Shown: positions 1-10,313 of the stretch, one piece after another
Layout of the letters: each line of letters begins with the position of its first letter
Numbering within the stretch: position 1 is the first letter of the stretch
Origin: Puccinia triticina
Lineage: Eukaryota; Basidiomycota; Pucciniomycetes; Pucciniales; Pucciniaceae
DNA length: 64,000 nt
NCBI RefSeq assembly: GCF_026914185.1
Contig: NC_070559.1
Coordinates: forward strand, 1,488,001 to 1,552,000
Direction of reading: 5' to 3'
Translations under genes and position numbers: made by a program
Notes under the pieces: model-generated
Database searches by the model: none
What the model saw: only the letters and a program-made list of their open reading frames with translations
Told to the model about the DNA's origin: nothing

Positions 1-1144
1 CCGCTTCTTGTACACATTTAGCAGCATGTTTATTTGCGGCCTCTAACATTTGCTTAAAGTCTAAGGCTGTAGGGTGCGCCAGTGGCAATTTGTTGTTAAG
101 AGTGTCCTTAGGTAGTCTGGGAGTCCAACCCCTTTCTAGGATATATGGCGCTTCTTTAGTAGTAGAGTGCTTACTACTATTATAAGCCATCTCCAGGGCA
201 GGGAGTAAATTAACCCAGTCATGTGTATACCCATCACTGTTTTTAAATTCTAGCCCAAAGGCGCAAAACCTTTGTAGAAGATCTTCTAGTGTCTGGATCA
301 TTCTTTCTGCTAGGCCATCAGTCTGCGGGTGATACGCGGTTGAGAAGGCTAATTTGGTACCCAACATATCATGTAGATTTCTCCAAAATTCAGATGTAAA
401 TTTTGGGTCCCTGTCACTGATAATTATTTTGGGGATACCCACATCAGCCATGATCCTGTTCCAGAATAGCATAGCTACTTCCATAGCTGTTTCATCTTTG
501 TGATGCGGAATAAACCTAGCTCTCTTGGAAAATCTATCTACCACTACTAGCACTGAGTTATAAGAGAAGGCTCCTCCCGGTGGTAATCCTGTCACAAAGT
601 CCATGTTAATGATTTACCACCTAGTTTTGGGCTCTGCTATGGTCTGCAATAGTCCAAATCTTTTTCCAGTCTGTTTGTTGGCTTTCTGGCATGTTTCACA
701 GGATTTAACATAGACCTTAGTTTGATTTTTCAAATCAACCCACCAGGCTGTCTGTTTAATCCTCTCCAAGGTTCTATCTTCGGAGAAGTGACCTGCGCCA
801 GCATTGTTGTGGCATTCATACAACATATTTTTAATGTGATTCGCTTTACTCAGGACTATCACACTTGAATGTCTATGCCTAAAGTATAATATGCCATCTA
901 ACAGAGTAAACTGTCCTTTCTTGTATGGGGTCAATAGGTATTCCGGTAAGCTAGCAATCAATTCCGGAGCACTGTTTTCATTATCCAGAATATTGATTAA
1001 CTTGAGAAGTTCTAAATCTTCACTATAGCTGATTCTGAATTCTTCAAAGAATGCGTCATCAATGTCACATATGTGAATTCCCAAAATAGGGAATACGTCC
1101 TCATCCTCTGGATCATAGGCAGGATTGCCTGGAGTATTAGGCAA
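1..1144 (-). pseudogene. gypsy integrase, partial
   Basis: Starts with the HHCC zinc-binding region (H-x-N-AGAGHFSEDRT, then CETCQKA), then the DDE core. The first Asp is in [12 protein letters not shown], the second in [11 protein letters not shown], and the Glu in [16 protein letters not shown]. One in-frame TAA at about 614, at a place where Glu would fit, separates the two halves. From 613 to position 1 the frame is open and leaves the window. The frame is one nucleotide off relative to the preceding RNase H piece, near 1145-1160. Confidence 0.85.
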
Positions 1145-1155
1145 GGCCCATCTAC

Positions 1156-1614
1156 TTAGTCCATTGCATTAGTATGATTAGCTCCTGCTCTATGGATAAT
1201 GGTCATATGTCCTCTGTATTGTTGTATAGCAATCTGCCATCTGAGCATGTGACGGTTGGGCGTCTTCATGTTCATTAAAGTCCTTACTGCTATACAATCC
1301 GTAACTACAATGATCTTACAACCTTCCAGGCAATAATGTAGTTTCTCTAGAGCCCATACAAGACATAAGCATTCCATTTGACTGGCTCCATTTCTCATTT
1401 CTGTCTTACGGACTTGTCAAGAAATAAACAACACAGGTTTTTCTACAGGAATACCATCAATTATGAATTCCTGATGCAAAGCTGCTCCTATGCCTTCAAA
1501 GCAAGCATCTATGTATAGTATAAATGGCAAAGAGTAATCTGGTTGTGCTAGTACGGGAGCTGTAGTAATAAGCCTTTTCAGTTGCTCGTATTGCTCTACT
1601 CTCCCGTACGTCAT
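1156..1614 (-). pseudogene. gypsy RNase H region, split by a stop
   Basis: Two consecutive open pieces, 1417-1614 and 1156-1398, make one RNase H domain. The first has the first catalytic Asp in FILYIDACFEGIGAALHQ. The second has the Glu in [17 protein letters not shown] and a further Asp in [12 protein letters not shown]. Between them is a TGA after VLFIS where related elements have Arg (ISRQ), consistent with CGA to TGA decay. Confidence 0.8.
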
Positions 1615-1644
1615 CTCAAAGAAGACATCTTTGCTACATAACTC

Positions 1645-2148
1645 CTATAAACTTTTTGAGATGTTTGCAAATTTAGGGATATGTTGTCTGTAATAACTGC
1701 AAAATCCCAAAAATGACTGCATTTCAGTTATTGTCTGCGGCATAGGTTTAAGCAGAACTGCGGCAACTCTGTTTTGATCTATGGCTAGAGATAATCCGGA
1801 GACTATATGACCTAAAGCCTTGAGCTCTTGAAAACCAAAGTTACATTTCTTGATTGACATTTTCAAACCTGCTGTGATAGCTGTACGGAGGACCAATCTT
1901 ATTTTTTCTAAATGATCCTCCCAGTTTGTAGAATATATGATAATGTCATCTATGTATATCATCATCCAACTTTGTCTAATAAAGGACCCAAATATCGTGT
2001 CCATCATACGCTGAAAGTGCAACGGAGCATTTTTTATGCCAAATGGCATAATTAAATATTTGTAGACTCCTAGATGACAGATTATTCTCATAAATTTTCT
2101 GCTCTCTTCTTTAATGGGTATTTGATGGAACCCTTTAAGAACATCCAT
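1645..2148 (-). pseudogene. gypsy reverse transcriptase core
   Basis: Continues the polymerase after a frameshift. It contains the substrate-binding motif MPFGIKNAP and the catalytic YIDD box of Ty3-type reverse transcriptases, followed by a thumb/connection segment with LGFCSYYRQHIPKF. The frame ends at a TAG near 1645 before the RNase H domain. The YIDD aspartates are intact, so the domain was lost through frame breaks and not through active-site change. Confidence 0.88.
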
Positions 2149-5108
2149 TGTAGTGATCTATATTTAGCTTTCGCCAAATTGTGTAGTGAATGATCTATCC
2201 TTGGAATAGGATAATTGTCTGCCTTTGTGTAATTATTAAGGGCTCTAAAATCTCCTACCATGCGGGATTTATCATTATGCCAGGCTATAATTACGGGCGT
2301 AGTTATTTCCACTTGTTTGTTATGGCCTACTTTCCTTAAAACCTTAAGTTCTAATAGTTCTTTGATGTGGATCTCTAATGCTTCCCTAGACTTAGGGCTG
2401 GAAGGATAGGCAGCTCTCCTTAATGCAGGAGGGTAGGGGGGCTGACACGTGAGTTCTATTTCAATATTGTGTCCTGAGATATTCCCTATAGGTTCCTCCT
2501 TTGTGCGAAAGGCTTCTTCGTGCTCAAAGCATACTTTCAACACATCTGATTGTTGTTCTGCGGTTAAATTACTACTAATAGAAGCTTGAGACATATAATC
2601 TTGACTGAACTTGGTCAGTTCTTTATTCTCACAGGTTTTCTCCGAAGGGTTCTGAAAGCTGATATTACATATCTCAAACTTTCGTTTCCAATCATCACCT
2701 ATTGTGTAGTATCTACTTTTGCTTTGAATTACATCTATTCCATACAAGCAGAATGCATCATTTCCTATGATAAGATAATCACACACAGCATCTTCTAGAA
2801 CTACAAATTCCATGTGTAATCTTAAAGAACCTTTTGTGTGCGGGAAAATAAGAGGTAACTTAACTATCCCTATTGGTCTAAGGGCTGAGTTACAACTGCT
2901 AAATTTAGCTTTGGGCGTGGGGAGAAGGTTATTCTTCCAGTCCGGGTAACAAGAGTCTAGTAAATTGGTGCTAGTACAAGAACAAAATGCTCCAATGTCT
3001 AAAAGAGCTCTGACTTCTCTCCCATCAAAGATAACTGTTGTATAGCTAGTTTTTCCCAGAGTATAACTCATGCCTTCCTCTGGCTTATTTGTCATTAGTT
3101 TGGCATCTGATACGTGCCCAACTCCCAGTGAAGAGTTCCATTTCTGTGGCAGATTGGAATCTCCTTGGATTACCGTGATATGCAATGGATCACCTAGATC
3201 AGCTTGTATTACGTTGCATTTGGCATTGATTTCTGGTTCACCCAAGCAGTCTCCAATTTCAGGTTCCATACTGACAATGTCAAATTGGGAGCCCGTATCA
3301 GATAGTTCATCTTCATCTGACTCTACTTCTATATTGTTGATGCGTTTATGGGGTTTAGGGCAATCAGGTCTCTTATGGCCCTTCTCTCCACAATTGTAAC
3401 ACTCAATACTAGTTGGTTTTCTAGCAGGCATTTCTGCATTCTTTCTTTCCACAGCCGTGTTTTCTCTAGGAGCTAGATTACGCCTTTCTTCATACGTCTT
3501 GGGTTTCCTGTCTAATTTCTTGGCCACAATAATTATTTCTATAGTGGCTACTAATTCAGACAAGTCTACATCTGCATCTTTCAACCTGCACATTACATCA
3601 TGTTCTAAGTAATTAGGGCACTTTTTCAAGATTTTCTTAGTTACAAATTTCTGAGCTGGTTGGTTATAGATACAATCAATCCTTTTCTTCTGACTCAGAC
3701 ACCATTTGTACGGATCATCTTTAGTAGGATCAAAGAAATCATTCTCATATGCGGCTAGCATTTTATCCTCCCAGACATCTGTACCAAACTGTTTATGGAT
3801 CAATTTTTTCCACACTTCCCAGCTTACTTTTCCGACAGATTTCTTTTTTCTGACGAACCAGTCTAAAGCTACGCCTTCAAATAACCTTGGCAATCTGCAA
3901 GTTACTACTTCATCTGTAGCTTCGTAGCACTCAAGGAGATGATCTACGTAGTCTATGAAGTAGATATGATTGTATTCTCCTTCTCCAGAGAATTTAGGCC
4001 ATTCTTTCATTGGTGGCATCAGTTTGCATTTGGTGACTGGGTCTAGACTATTCAGGAAAGAAGTAGTCTGTTGTGGTTGTTCCTGGTAAGCTGGGGAATC
4101 ACTTACCACATTTGGGCGTGGCAACCTAGTTGGTTCCTCTTCTTTGGGAGGTAGGGACCTTTCTTGATGTTGAAACACTCTGTTCCTGTTATTTAGTAAA
4201 GGGTTGTTAAACCTAACTTCTTCCGTCTGAGAAGCTTCGGGGTTATGACTCAGGTGCGGGGGAGTCTGTATTCCTGCTACATTTTGTTTAAGAGTTTTTA
4301 TCTCTTGTTTCAGAGAGCTGATTTGCTCCGCCGTGGAGATGTTGATTTTATTTACCATCTCTTTCATGTTATCCTCCTGATGACTCACTAAGTCTATCAA
4401 AATTTGTAACTGGGCGGATTGATGGTCTTCACGCTCTCTGTTTTCTTTGATAACCTCAGTTTTCAAAGTAGACAACATTTGGCTTTTAAAGTCTGCCATA
4501 TCAATGTCAATATCCGTAAGTTTGTCTTGTAGACTTTGATTTGTGCCAGCCATATTCTCAAGTCTTTTTGTTATCTCACTTGTTTTACTCTTAATTTCTC
4601 CAATGTCTTGCCGAAATTCAGGTATTATAACAAAATGTTCTTGAGACATTTCTATTGCACGACTCACAGCAGATTCAAGAGTGTTGATAATAGAAGTATG
4701 ACATTCCACAATTTTCTTGTTTGTATACTTATATTGGTTACTAGAGTTACTATGTAATGTAGACAAGTTTCCATACAAGTTATCAAACATATGAAAAATA
4801 AAATCTCTATCAACTACATCTGGTTGTAGGCTTGTTCCAAGGTGTTTGCTGCCTTCATGACTTGAGCCCATCTGGCATGGTCTCTGCGGAGCTGGTTGGT
4901 TTGATTGGTTGGAGGAGCTTTTTGTTTTTTCAAAGTCCTCGCTGGAGGGGCGATCTGCTTCTTCACCGTCCAGGGGTTCCAACCCTCCACAAAGGACTCT
5001 AACTCCTTTCGAGAGAGAAACTTCTGAGCCGCTTTTTGGCTCTCTTGAGCTCCGCGTAGAGCGGCTTTGAGCTCCTCCGGAGATCCTTGAGCCTGGAGAG
5101 AGATGCAT
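2088..5108 (-). pseudogene. gypsy gag, protease and N-terminal reverse transcriptase
   Basis: A 1006-residue reading frame. The first third is a gag-like coiled-coil region with repeated Leu/Ile heptads. A retroviral-type CCHC knuckle (CYNCGEKGHKRPDC, plus-strand 3364-3405) follows. Next is a pepsin-like protease active site reading ALLDIGA, where D-T/S-G is usual; the catalytic Asp is kept but the following residue is Ile, one C-to-T step from Thr. The end is the N-terminal part of the reverse transcriptase (MVGDFRALNNYTKADNYPIP). The frame is lost near 2157, where the RT continues in another frame. Another frame at about 4811-5090 also reads like gag sequence and ends at a stop, so the true N-terminus may have suffered an earlier shift. 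Confidence 0.85.
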
Positions 5109-5343
5109 TTTCTCCAGTTGGCTCGGTGGACGTTATGGACTCCTGTCGGGTCTGAGCCGTGGCAGTCGGTTGAGGGGATGGTGCTGAGTGCTGCCCTCGT
5201 CGGTGGTCCTGCGAGAAGTATTGGTACGGGTTGAAAGATGTGATAGCGGTGGGGGGGGGATTTATTTGAGAGGGAACGAGGGGATGGAATACCCTCGGCG
5301 GTTTGGTTGGATGGAAAAAAAAAAAAACTCTGAACAGAAACAC

Positions 5344-5969
5344 AGAGGGAAAGCTGGCGCGGTTGTCGGAAACTCGGATAGTGCTCTAAAGAAATGAACT
5401 CAGGAAGCTTGGGTACTCAAACTCAGAAGTAGATGCGGGGATGGATCGACACGATCCGGATCAATAAGCTCAGAAAACGTGATGATATCTTGTTCCTTAT
5501 GGGGCCGACCAGAATACCATGCGGATCCCTCCTCCAAGTTCGGCTGAACTTGGATTCAGGCCCGCGACATGCCGCGCGACGAGCCCTCGTGCCCGCCGCG
5601 CCCCTACAACTAAGATGAGCAAAGGAAGAAAAAGAACAACCACAGAGACGAAACAGCAACAGGGGTTGAGGAAACAAACAAAACCAAACCAACCCTCCAC
5701 CAACTCAACCAACCAACGCGCGCAAGGAAGAAAAGTAAAAAAAGAAAAACATATGTAAAGAAATAATAAAAGAAAGAGGAATCAAAGACAAAACAACCAA
5801 CAAGAAGAAAAGAAAAGAAAAAGGGAAAGAGAGGAAGGAAAAGAGAGAGAGAGAAATGAGAACAGGAGCCTGGAAAGATCTTGAGGATGTTCCTCGCGCC
5901 GCCCGCCGGGTATTGAAGGTCTTGATGATCTTGAGGCCTTATTCCTAGTGTCTTGACCCCGAGTACGCG
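5344..5969. other. Non-coding stretch upstream of the gypsy element
   Basis: No convincing gene. It holds a GC-rich part (about 5500-5620) and an A/G-rich run (about 5740-5860). A 5' LTR of the gypsy element might lie here, but I see no matching end in the window to prove it. Confidence 0.4.
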
Positions 5970-6539
5970 CTAGAACTCCACAACGTACACCAAGTTCTGG
6001 ATCATCTTGACCTGCTCTTCCTCCAGCTCTTTGGGAGTTTTTACCAAAGTTTTGGCTTTCGAGGTGCTCGGAGCTGGGTCCGTGTTCTTCTTGAACCAAA
6101 GCGGGACCTCGAAGTCCGCCGGATCCTCCAACAACAGATCCTCCGATGGCGGACCCTTTGCGGCTGACTCTATTTGGAGTGGCAAGGGGTCCTTTGAGGT
6201 CAGGTCTGGAAGAACGGGTAGACATTTATTAGTGTTTTTTTTTTTTTTTTAAAAAAAGGTTTAGTTTGTTTTTTGGTAAAAATGGACTAACTTTCAACTT
6301 CTGGTTCAGAGTCGCTGACGTCGATGTCTGCTAGGTTCTCGGCGGGAGCTGGTTCTGTTTCAGCTGCGAAGTACGGAGAAGTCAGTAATGTAGTTTGTAT
6401 TTGCGAGTGAATTCGCAGGAGAGAGTTGCTTACGGGTATCTCTCGGGTGGCGTATAGTGCCGGCGAAGTAATTTGGTTTCGGAGCAGGCACTCTTGCAAA
6501 GACGATTCTTTTAAAATTTTTCTCAATCTTCCTTTTGGG
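5970..6539 (-). pseudogene. 3' part of a spliced gene of unknown function
   Basis: Three exons on the minus strand join in one frame: 6539-6434, 6363-6292 and 6205-5970 (stop). Intron one (6433-6364, 70 bp) starts GTAAGC and ends TTCGCAG. Intron two (6291-6206, 86 bp) starts GTTAGT, has ACTAAT as a branch-point candidate and ends TTCCAG. Phases agree at both joins. The exon product is about 137 residues: a basic start (PKRKIEKNFKRIVFARVP), an acidic centre (DIDVSDSEPEVE) and a Glu/Lys-rich end. An acceptor-like TTAG precedes the first exon, and no further exon is found upstream, where Copia-1 begins. The gene is probably truncated by that element. I do not recognise the family. Confidence 0.5.
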
Positions 6540-6655
6540 CTAAGTGTGTTCTCAATCCCTCGACCCATAAATGGCTTTTTCCTCCCCCACTTCATGTATA
6601 TACTGTTCCCGCTCTCCGTTCTTTTTCCCCTGTTACTGGTGTTCCCCACTCTCTG

Positions 6656-7474
6656 GTGCCTTGTACGACTGTGTCCGCGCGTGCTGTTGCTACTCAAAAT
6701 ACAGAACCATTCGTTTTTACTGTGACAGATACTGTGCCAAATGATCCCCTACCAAGACCCTTAACAGCAGATGAACGCTTTCTCCTCAACCTTCATCAGA
6801 AGATGGGCCATGTAAGTCTTTGGATGATCCGTCGAATGATCAAGACGGATGTAGCCCTTGGTTTACCTTCCTCCCTGCCGGCAGGAGTCATTCATTGCTT
6901 GACCTGTAAGATTTTGAAAAGTTTTGATCATAACACTCTTTCTTCCAAACGGCGGACTTTCTCACCCATGGACGCATGGACTGTAGATCTAATAGGACCA
7001 TTTGAAGTGACTGCAATTGGCGGAGGAAAGTATATTCTTACGATTCGGGATATTGGATCCGGGTACAGTGAAATAAAAATCTTGAATTTAAAATCTGAAG
7101 CAACTGCGAATCTCATAGCGACTATTATCAGATTGGAAAGGCAGACCTGCAAACGTTTAAAAATGCTTCGCTTGGACAATGGGGGGGAATTCAACAATGC
7201 TACCTTGGCTAAATTCCTGACAGACAACGGTATCCGGACGGAACGTGCTATTGCCTATCATCACTATCAAAATGGAACAATCAAGCGTTTCAACCGGACC
7301 CTCCAGGATATGGGCAGAACTCTCCTAGTCGGTAGTAACTTGGGTAAATCCTTCTGGTCCTTTTCCTTCACATGGGCCTGTCACCTTCTCAATCGAATTC
7401 CCAACGGCGCTAGTGGACCGATTACCCCTTTTGAGAAATTTTTTGGTCAAAAACCCAGTTTGGACACGGCTTGA
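6656..7474 (+). pseudogene. Copia-1 GAG-pre-integrase and integrase
   Basis: Begins with the pre-integrase zinc-binding element (HQKMGH ... CLTCK), then the catalytic core: Asp in AWTVDLIGPF and Asp in MLRLDNGGEFNN. The region that should hold the Glu reads YHHYQNGTIKRFNR, whereas copia integrases usually have QNG-x-AER; the catalytic Glu appears lost (TIK). The frame stops at a TGA at 7472-7474, after which related sequence continues (GDLAYVHIP). Confidence 0.8.
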
Positions 7475-7901
7475 GTATTTGGGGATCTAGCCTATGTCCA
7501 TATACCCGCGGAAAAACGGAAAAAGCTGGATGAACGAGCTGTGGCGGCTAGGGTGATTTCATACCTCCCGGAATCAAAAGGCTGGTGGTTCTGGGTACCA
7601 TTGACAAACTCTTTCATATCCTCCGCCGTTGCCAGTTTTCTCAACCACAAATCACCAGCTCCTAATCCTGCTCTTCCTCAACCGGTTGTGTCGCTTGCAA
7701 ATATGACAGATCTTCAATTGGGCGATTTTAGGGACGAAATGGTGGTACGTGAACAAGATGAAATGGTGGATACGGTGGCTTCTTTTGTGCCGAAAGTTTG
7801 TGCTGCAGGTGTGCCGAATACTTTCAAACAAGCGATGAAATTGGATGAAAAGGATGCATGGTTGGCGGCGGTCAAGGAAGAAATTGTGAATTTGGAGACT
7901 C

Positions 7902-8924
7902 TTGGCGTGTGGGAAGTGGCGAAGGTACCTCCCGGGTATGACGGCGAAATGGGTTTTTGCAAAAAAGACAAACGTGTCGGGCGAAGTTGAGCGCTTTAAG
8001 GCCTGTTACGTTGCACGTGGGTATTCCCAAATTGCAGGGCTGCAATTCAATGAGACTTTTGCCCCTACTGCTACGTTTGTCTCCATGAGAATACTCCTGG
8101 TAATTGCGGCAGTTAATCATTGGCCCGTTCACTCCTTTGACTTCGTTGCGGCGTATCTTAACTCTCCCATAGACAAGGAGCTTTGGGTTTTGCCCCCGGA
8201 AGGTTTGACGGTGGAAGAAGGCTATGCCTGCCTTTTAAAGAAAGCCCTCTACGGTACAAAGCAGGCGGCACGTTGCTGGTGGCAGCATCTCTCTGGGACT
8301 TTGGCAAATTTGGGTTACAAGGCCTTGCAGTATGATAGCAGCCTCTATATCTTAAAAAAAGCCGGGGGAAACACCTGTATTTGGATTCACGTGGACAATG
8401 GTATTGTGACAGCATCTGACTCTGCGGCGCTTGAGCAATTGGAACGGGATTTGTCAGCTAACATTAAAATCAAGTGGACAAAGGACCTTACTGATATGGT
8501 GGGGCTGGCAATTACCGGGGACTCAAGTGGTTTTTGTCTGTCGCAGCCAAAACTAATCGCAAGGATCCTGTCCAACCACTGGGACGGTTCTTCCAGCAGC
8601 CAAACGCCCTTACCAACCGGAAATCTACTGACGACCCATGCGGGTAAGGGAGTCAAGCCAACGTTATATCTATCCATACTGGGTGCTCTGAGCTATGTTG
8701 CGCTTGGCACACGGCCTGACATCTATTTTGCGGTTAATTTTCTGGCACGATTTTCTCAGTGTCCTTTTCTAGAGCACTGGAAATGGCTGAAACACCACTG
8801 GGTTATTTGGCGGCGACAAAATCTCTCCGTCTCCAGATTCATCCCCGGAAAGAAGCACCGACCCTTTGCGGCTTTACTGATGCAAACTGGGGGGGTGAGT
8901 TTTCCCGTTCAACTTATGGAATGA
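7902..8924 (+). pseudogene. Copia-1 reverse transcriptase
   Basis: Typical copia RT: ACYVARGYSQIAGLQFNETFAPTA, then FDFVAAYLNSPID and the conserved ALYGTKQAARCWW. The active-site box, usually YVDD, reads HVDNG, so the second Asp is replaced by Asn (a G-to-A type change). Downstream is the LGALSYVALGTRPDIYFAVN motif. The upstream 7541-7990 piece, in another frame, carries the start of the RT domain (MKLDEKDAWLAAVKEEIVNLE). Confidence 0.85.
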
Positions 8925-9250
8925 TCCTTTTCTACCATGGCTGTCCTATTTCTTGGGTATCGAAAAGGCTAGCTACTGTTGCATCATCCACGGCTCATGC
9001 AGAATATATGGCGCTAGGCCACTGCACTAAGCAATTGCTCTGGGTCAGAAACTTACTGTACGATCTATGTGATAAATGGTTCACAGGTTATATTTACTGC
9101 AATAATACTGCGGCGGTCAAAATTTGTTCCAATGACGCGTCAAACAAACAAACAAGGCATACCAACTGAGAATTTTACATCACAAATCAGGCATTCTTCG
9201 AGAAAAAAAATTTGGCCTCATGGGTTTTGACAAAAAATCAGTTCGCCAAT
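8759..9250 (+). pseudogene. Copia-1 RNase H
   Basis: Copia RNase H with the first Asp in LCGFTDANWGG, the Glu in STAHAEYMALGHCTKQLLW and the Asn/Asp position in YIYCNNTAAVKI (Asn where Asp is usual). The domain runs to the MITE insertion point at 9250. After removal of the MITE the normal copia C-terminus (QFADVFTKNLPP) is read at 9244-9250 plus 9904 onward, ending at TAG 9988-9990, inside the LTR start. Confidence 0.75.
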
Positions 9251-9896
9251 CAACGGTGGGCCGCTACGCTACACTACGCTACAGGGCCACTTAGCGTTTA
9301 GCGTAGCGGAAAAAAGCGCCCGCCCATTTTGAGTAGCGTTAGCGCGCTGTTAGCGCCGCTACGCTGCGCTACGTTTCAGCGGCGCTAACAGCGCGCCAAT
9401 TGTTTGTTAGTGTTAGCGCGCCGTTACAGTCACTACGCTACGCTACGCTGCGCTACAGCGCTTTTAGCGGAAAAAAAGGTTTTTTTTTCAGCTAAAAGCA
9501 CTGTGGCGCACCGTAGCGCGCGCTCTTTTGCGCCGCTACGCTGCGCTACGTTTCAGCGGCGCTAACAGCGCGCCAATTGTTTGTTAGTGTTAGCGCGCCG
9601 TTACAGTCACTACGCTACGCTACGCTGCGCTACAGCGCTTTTAGCGGAAAAAAAGGTTTTTTTTTCAGCTAAAAGCACTGTGGCGCACCGTAGCGCGCGC
9701 TCTTTTGCGCCCTGCGTGTGTAGCGTTAGCGCAATTGCGCGCATCTGCGCTAACGCTACGCTAACAGCTAAATTAGCTGCGCACCCTTTGCGCGTAGCGT
9801 TAGCGCAGAGAAGGCGCAATTCCGCTAACGCTACGCTAAAAGTTAGCGGAATTCCACTACGCTAACGCTACGGTTAGCGTAGCTGGCCCACCGTTG
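9251..9896. mobile_element. 646-bp hAT-like MITE inside Copia-1 pol
   Basis: The ends are perfect 12-bp inverted repeats, CAACGGTGGGCC at 9251-9262 and its complement at 9885-9896, extended by GCTACGCTA with one extra base. Flanks CGCCAAT (9244-9250) and CGCCGAT (9897-9903) are a 7-bp duplication with one mismatch. Removing the element restores the copia reading frame. The interior has no gene. It is built from interleaved GCTACGC / TAGCGTAGCG words and contains a 177-bp tandem duplication. A CA...TG terminus is usual in hAT elements, but their duplication is usually 8 bp. Confidence 0.8.
9353..9706. repeat. 177-bp tandem duplication, two copies
   Basis: Copy one is 9353-9529 and copy two 9530-9706, essentially identical, both starting GCGCCGCTACGCTGCGC. 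Each copy includes an inverted TTAGCGG ... run and a short A/T tract. A third copy starts but diverges after five bases. The perfect match indicates a recent duplication inside the MITE. Confidence 0.9.
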
Positions 9897-9982
9897 CGCC
9901 GATGTTTTCACAAAAAATCTTCCTCCTCTTGTCCATCACAATCAGCAACTTGTGATCTTAGGTGTCTTGTTGAGTGGGGGGG

Positions 9983-10030
9983 TGTTGTAGCTTGATTACG
10001 TAAAGCGTTACGTCTCACTACAGTTATGTC
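9983..10030 (+). repeat. Start of the Copia-1 3' LTR
   Basis: LTR begins TGTTGTAGCTTG directly after the G-rich polypurine tract and runs to the LINE-1 insertion site. The last 12 bases, TACAGTTATGTC (10019-10030), are repeated at 17274-17285 as the LINE target duplication. The pol stop codon lies inside the LTR. Confidence 0.75.
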
Positions 10031-10047
10031 TTTTTTTTTTTTTTTTT

Positions 10048-10313
10048 AAGTGCAGATTTGATTTGACATTGCGCACTATGCATATGCACCTAACAGACAA
10101 AAGCTTCTACCACACGTACAACGTAATAGCAACCCAATTGTAAATGGAAGGGAGGAGGGATAACAGAGATTCTGGACATCATACATGACGGTAACAAGAG
10201 ATAAGAAAGAAAGAGAAAAAGGAGAAGAAGGAAAAGAGTGGGAAAATGAGGAGAAAGAAAAAAGAAAAGGGGAGAGAGTTCCGGCGGTGATCCTGTTTGA
10301 AGTCGGATGAGGG
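10048..10313 (-). other. LINE-1 3' untranslated region
   Basis: Pyrimidine-rich on the sense strand. The last bases before the poly(A) (GTGCGCAATGTCAAATCA) recur just before the poly(A) of LINE-2 at about 49175, which identifies a shared 3' end recognition sequence of the two LINEs. Confidence 0.75.

Larger units (their letters stand above)
1..5343 (-). mobile_element. Ty3/gypsy retrotransposon, left-truncated by window edge, decayed
   Basis: On the minus strand the domains run gag, CCHC zinc knuckle, aspartic protease, reverse transcriptase, RNase H and integrase, the Ty3/gypsy order. The coding region is broken by frameshifts (near 2157 and 1145) and stops (near 1417, 1636 and 614), so this copy is not autonomous. 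The integrase runs off the left edge, so the 3' LTR is not visible. I could not define the 5' LTR in 5344-5969. The element is low in GC compared with the GC-rich sequence beside it. Confidence 0.9.
6650..10030 (+). mobile_element. Copia-1: Ty1/copia retrotransposon, 5' truncated
   Basis: The domain order integrase, reverse transcriptase, RNase H is Ty1/copia. No gag, protease or 5' LTR is present. The left edge is near 6650, where the integrase sequence begins. The pol frame is broken at 7474 (TGA), between 7474 and 7541, and around 7900-7990. A MITE (9251-9896) interrupts the last 30 codons. A purine run (GAGTGGGGGGG) precedes the 3' LTR at 9983. LINE-1 is inserted in that LTR, and the rest of the LTR lies at 17286 to about 17514. 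Confidence 0.85.

Noticed and set aside
9581..9865. ORFs in the GCTACGC-rich MITE
   Set aside because: They are low-complexity translations of the repeat with no conserved domain.
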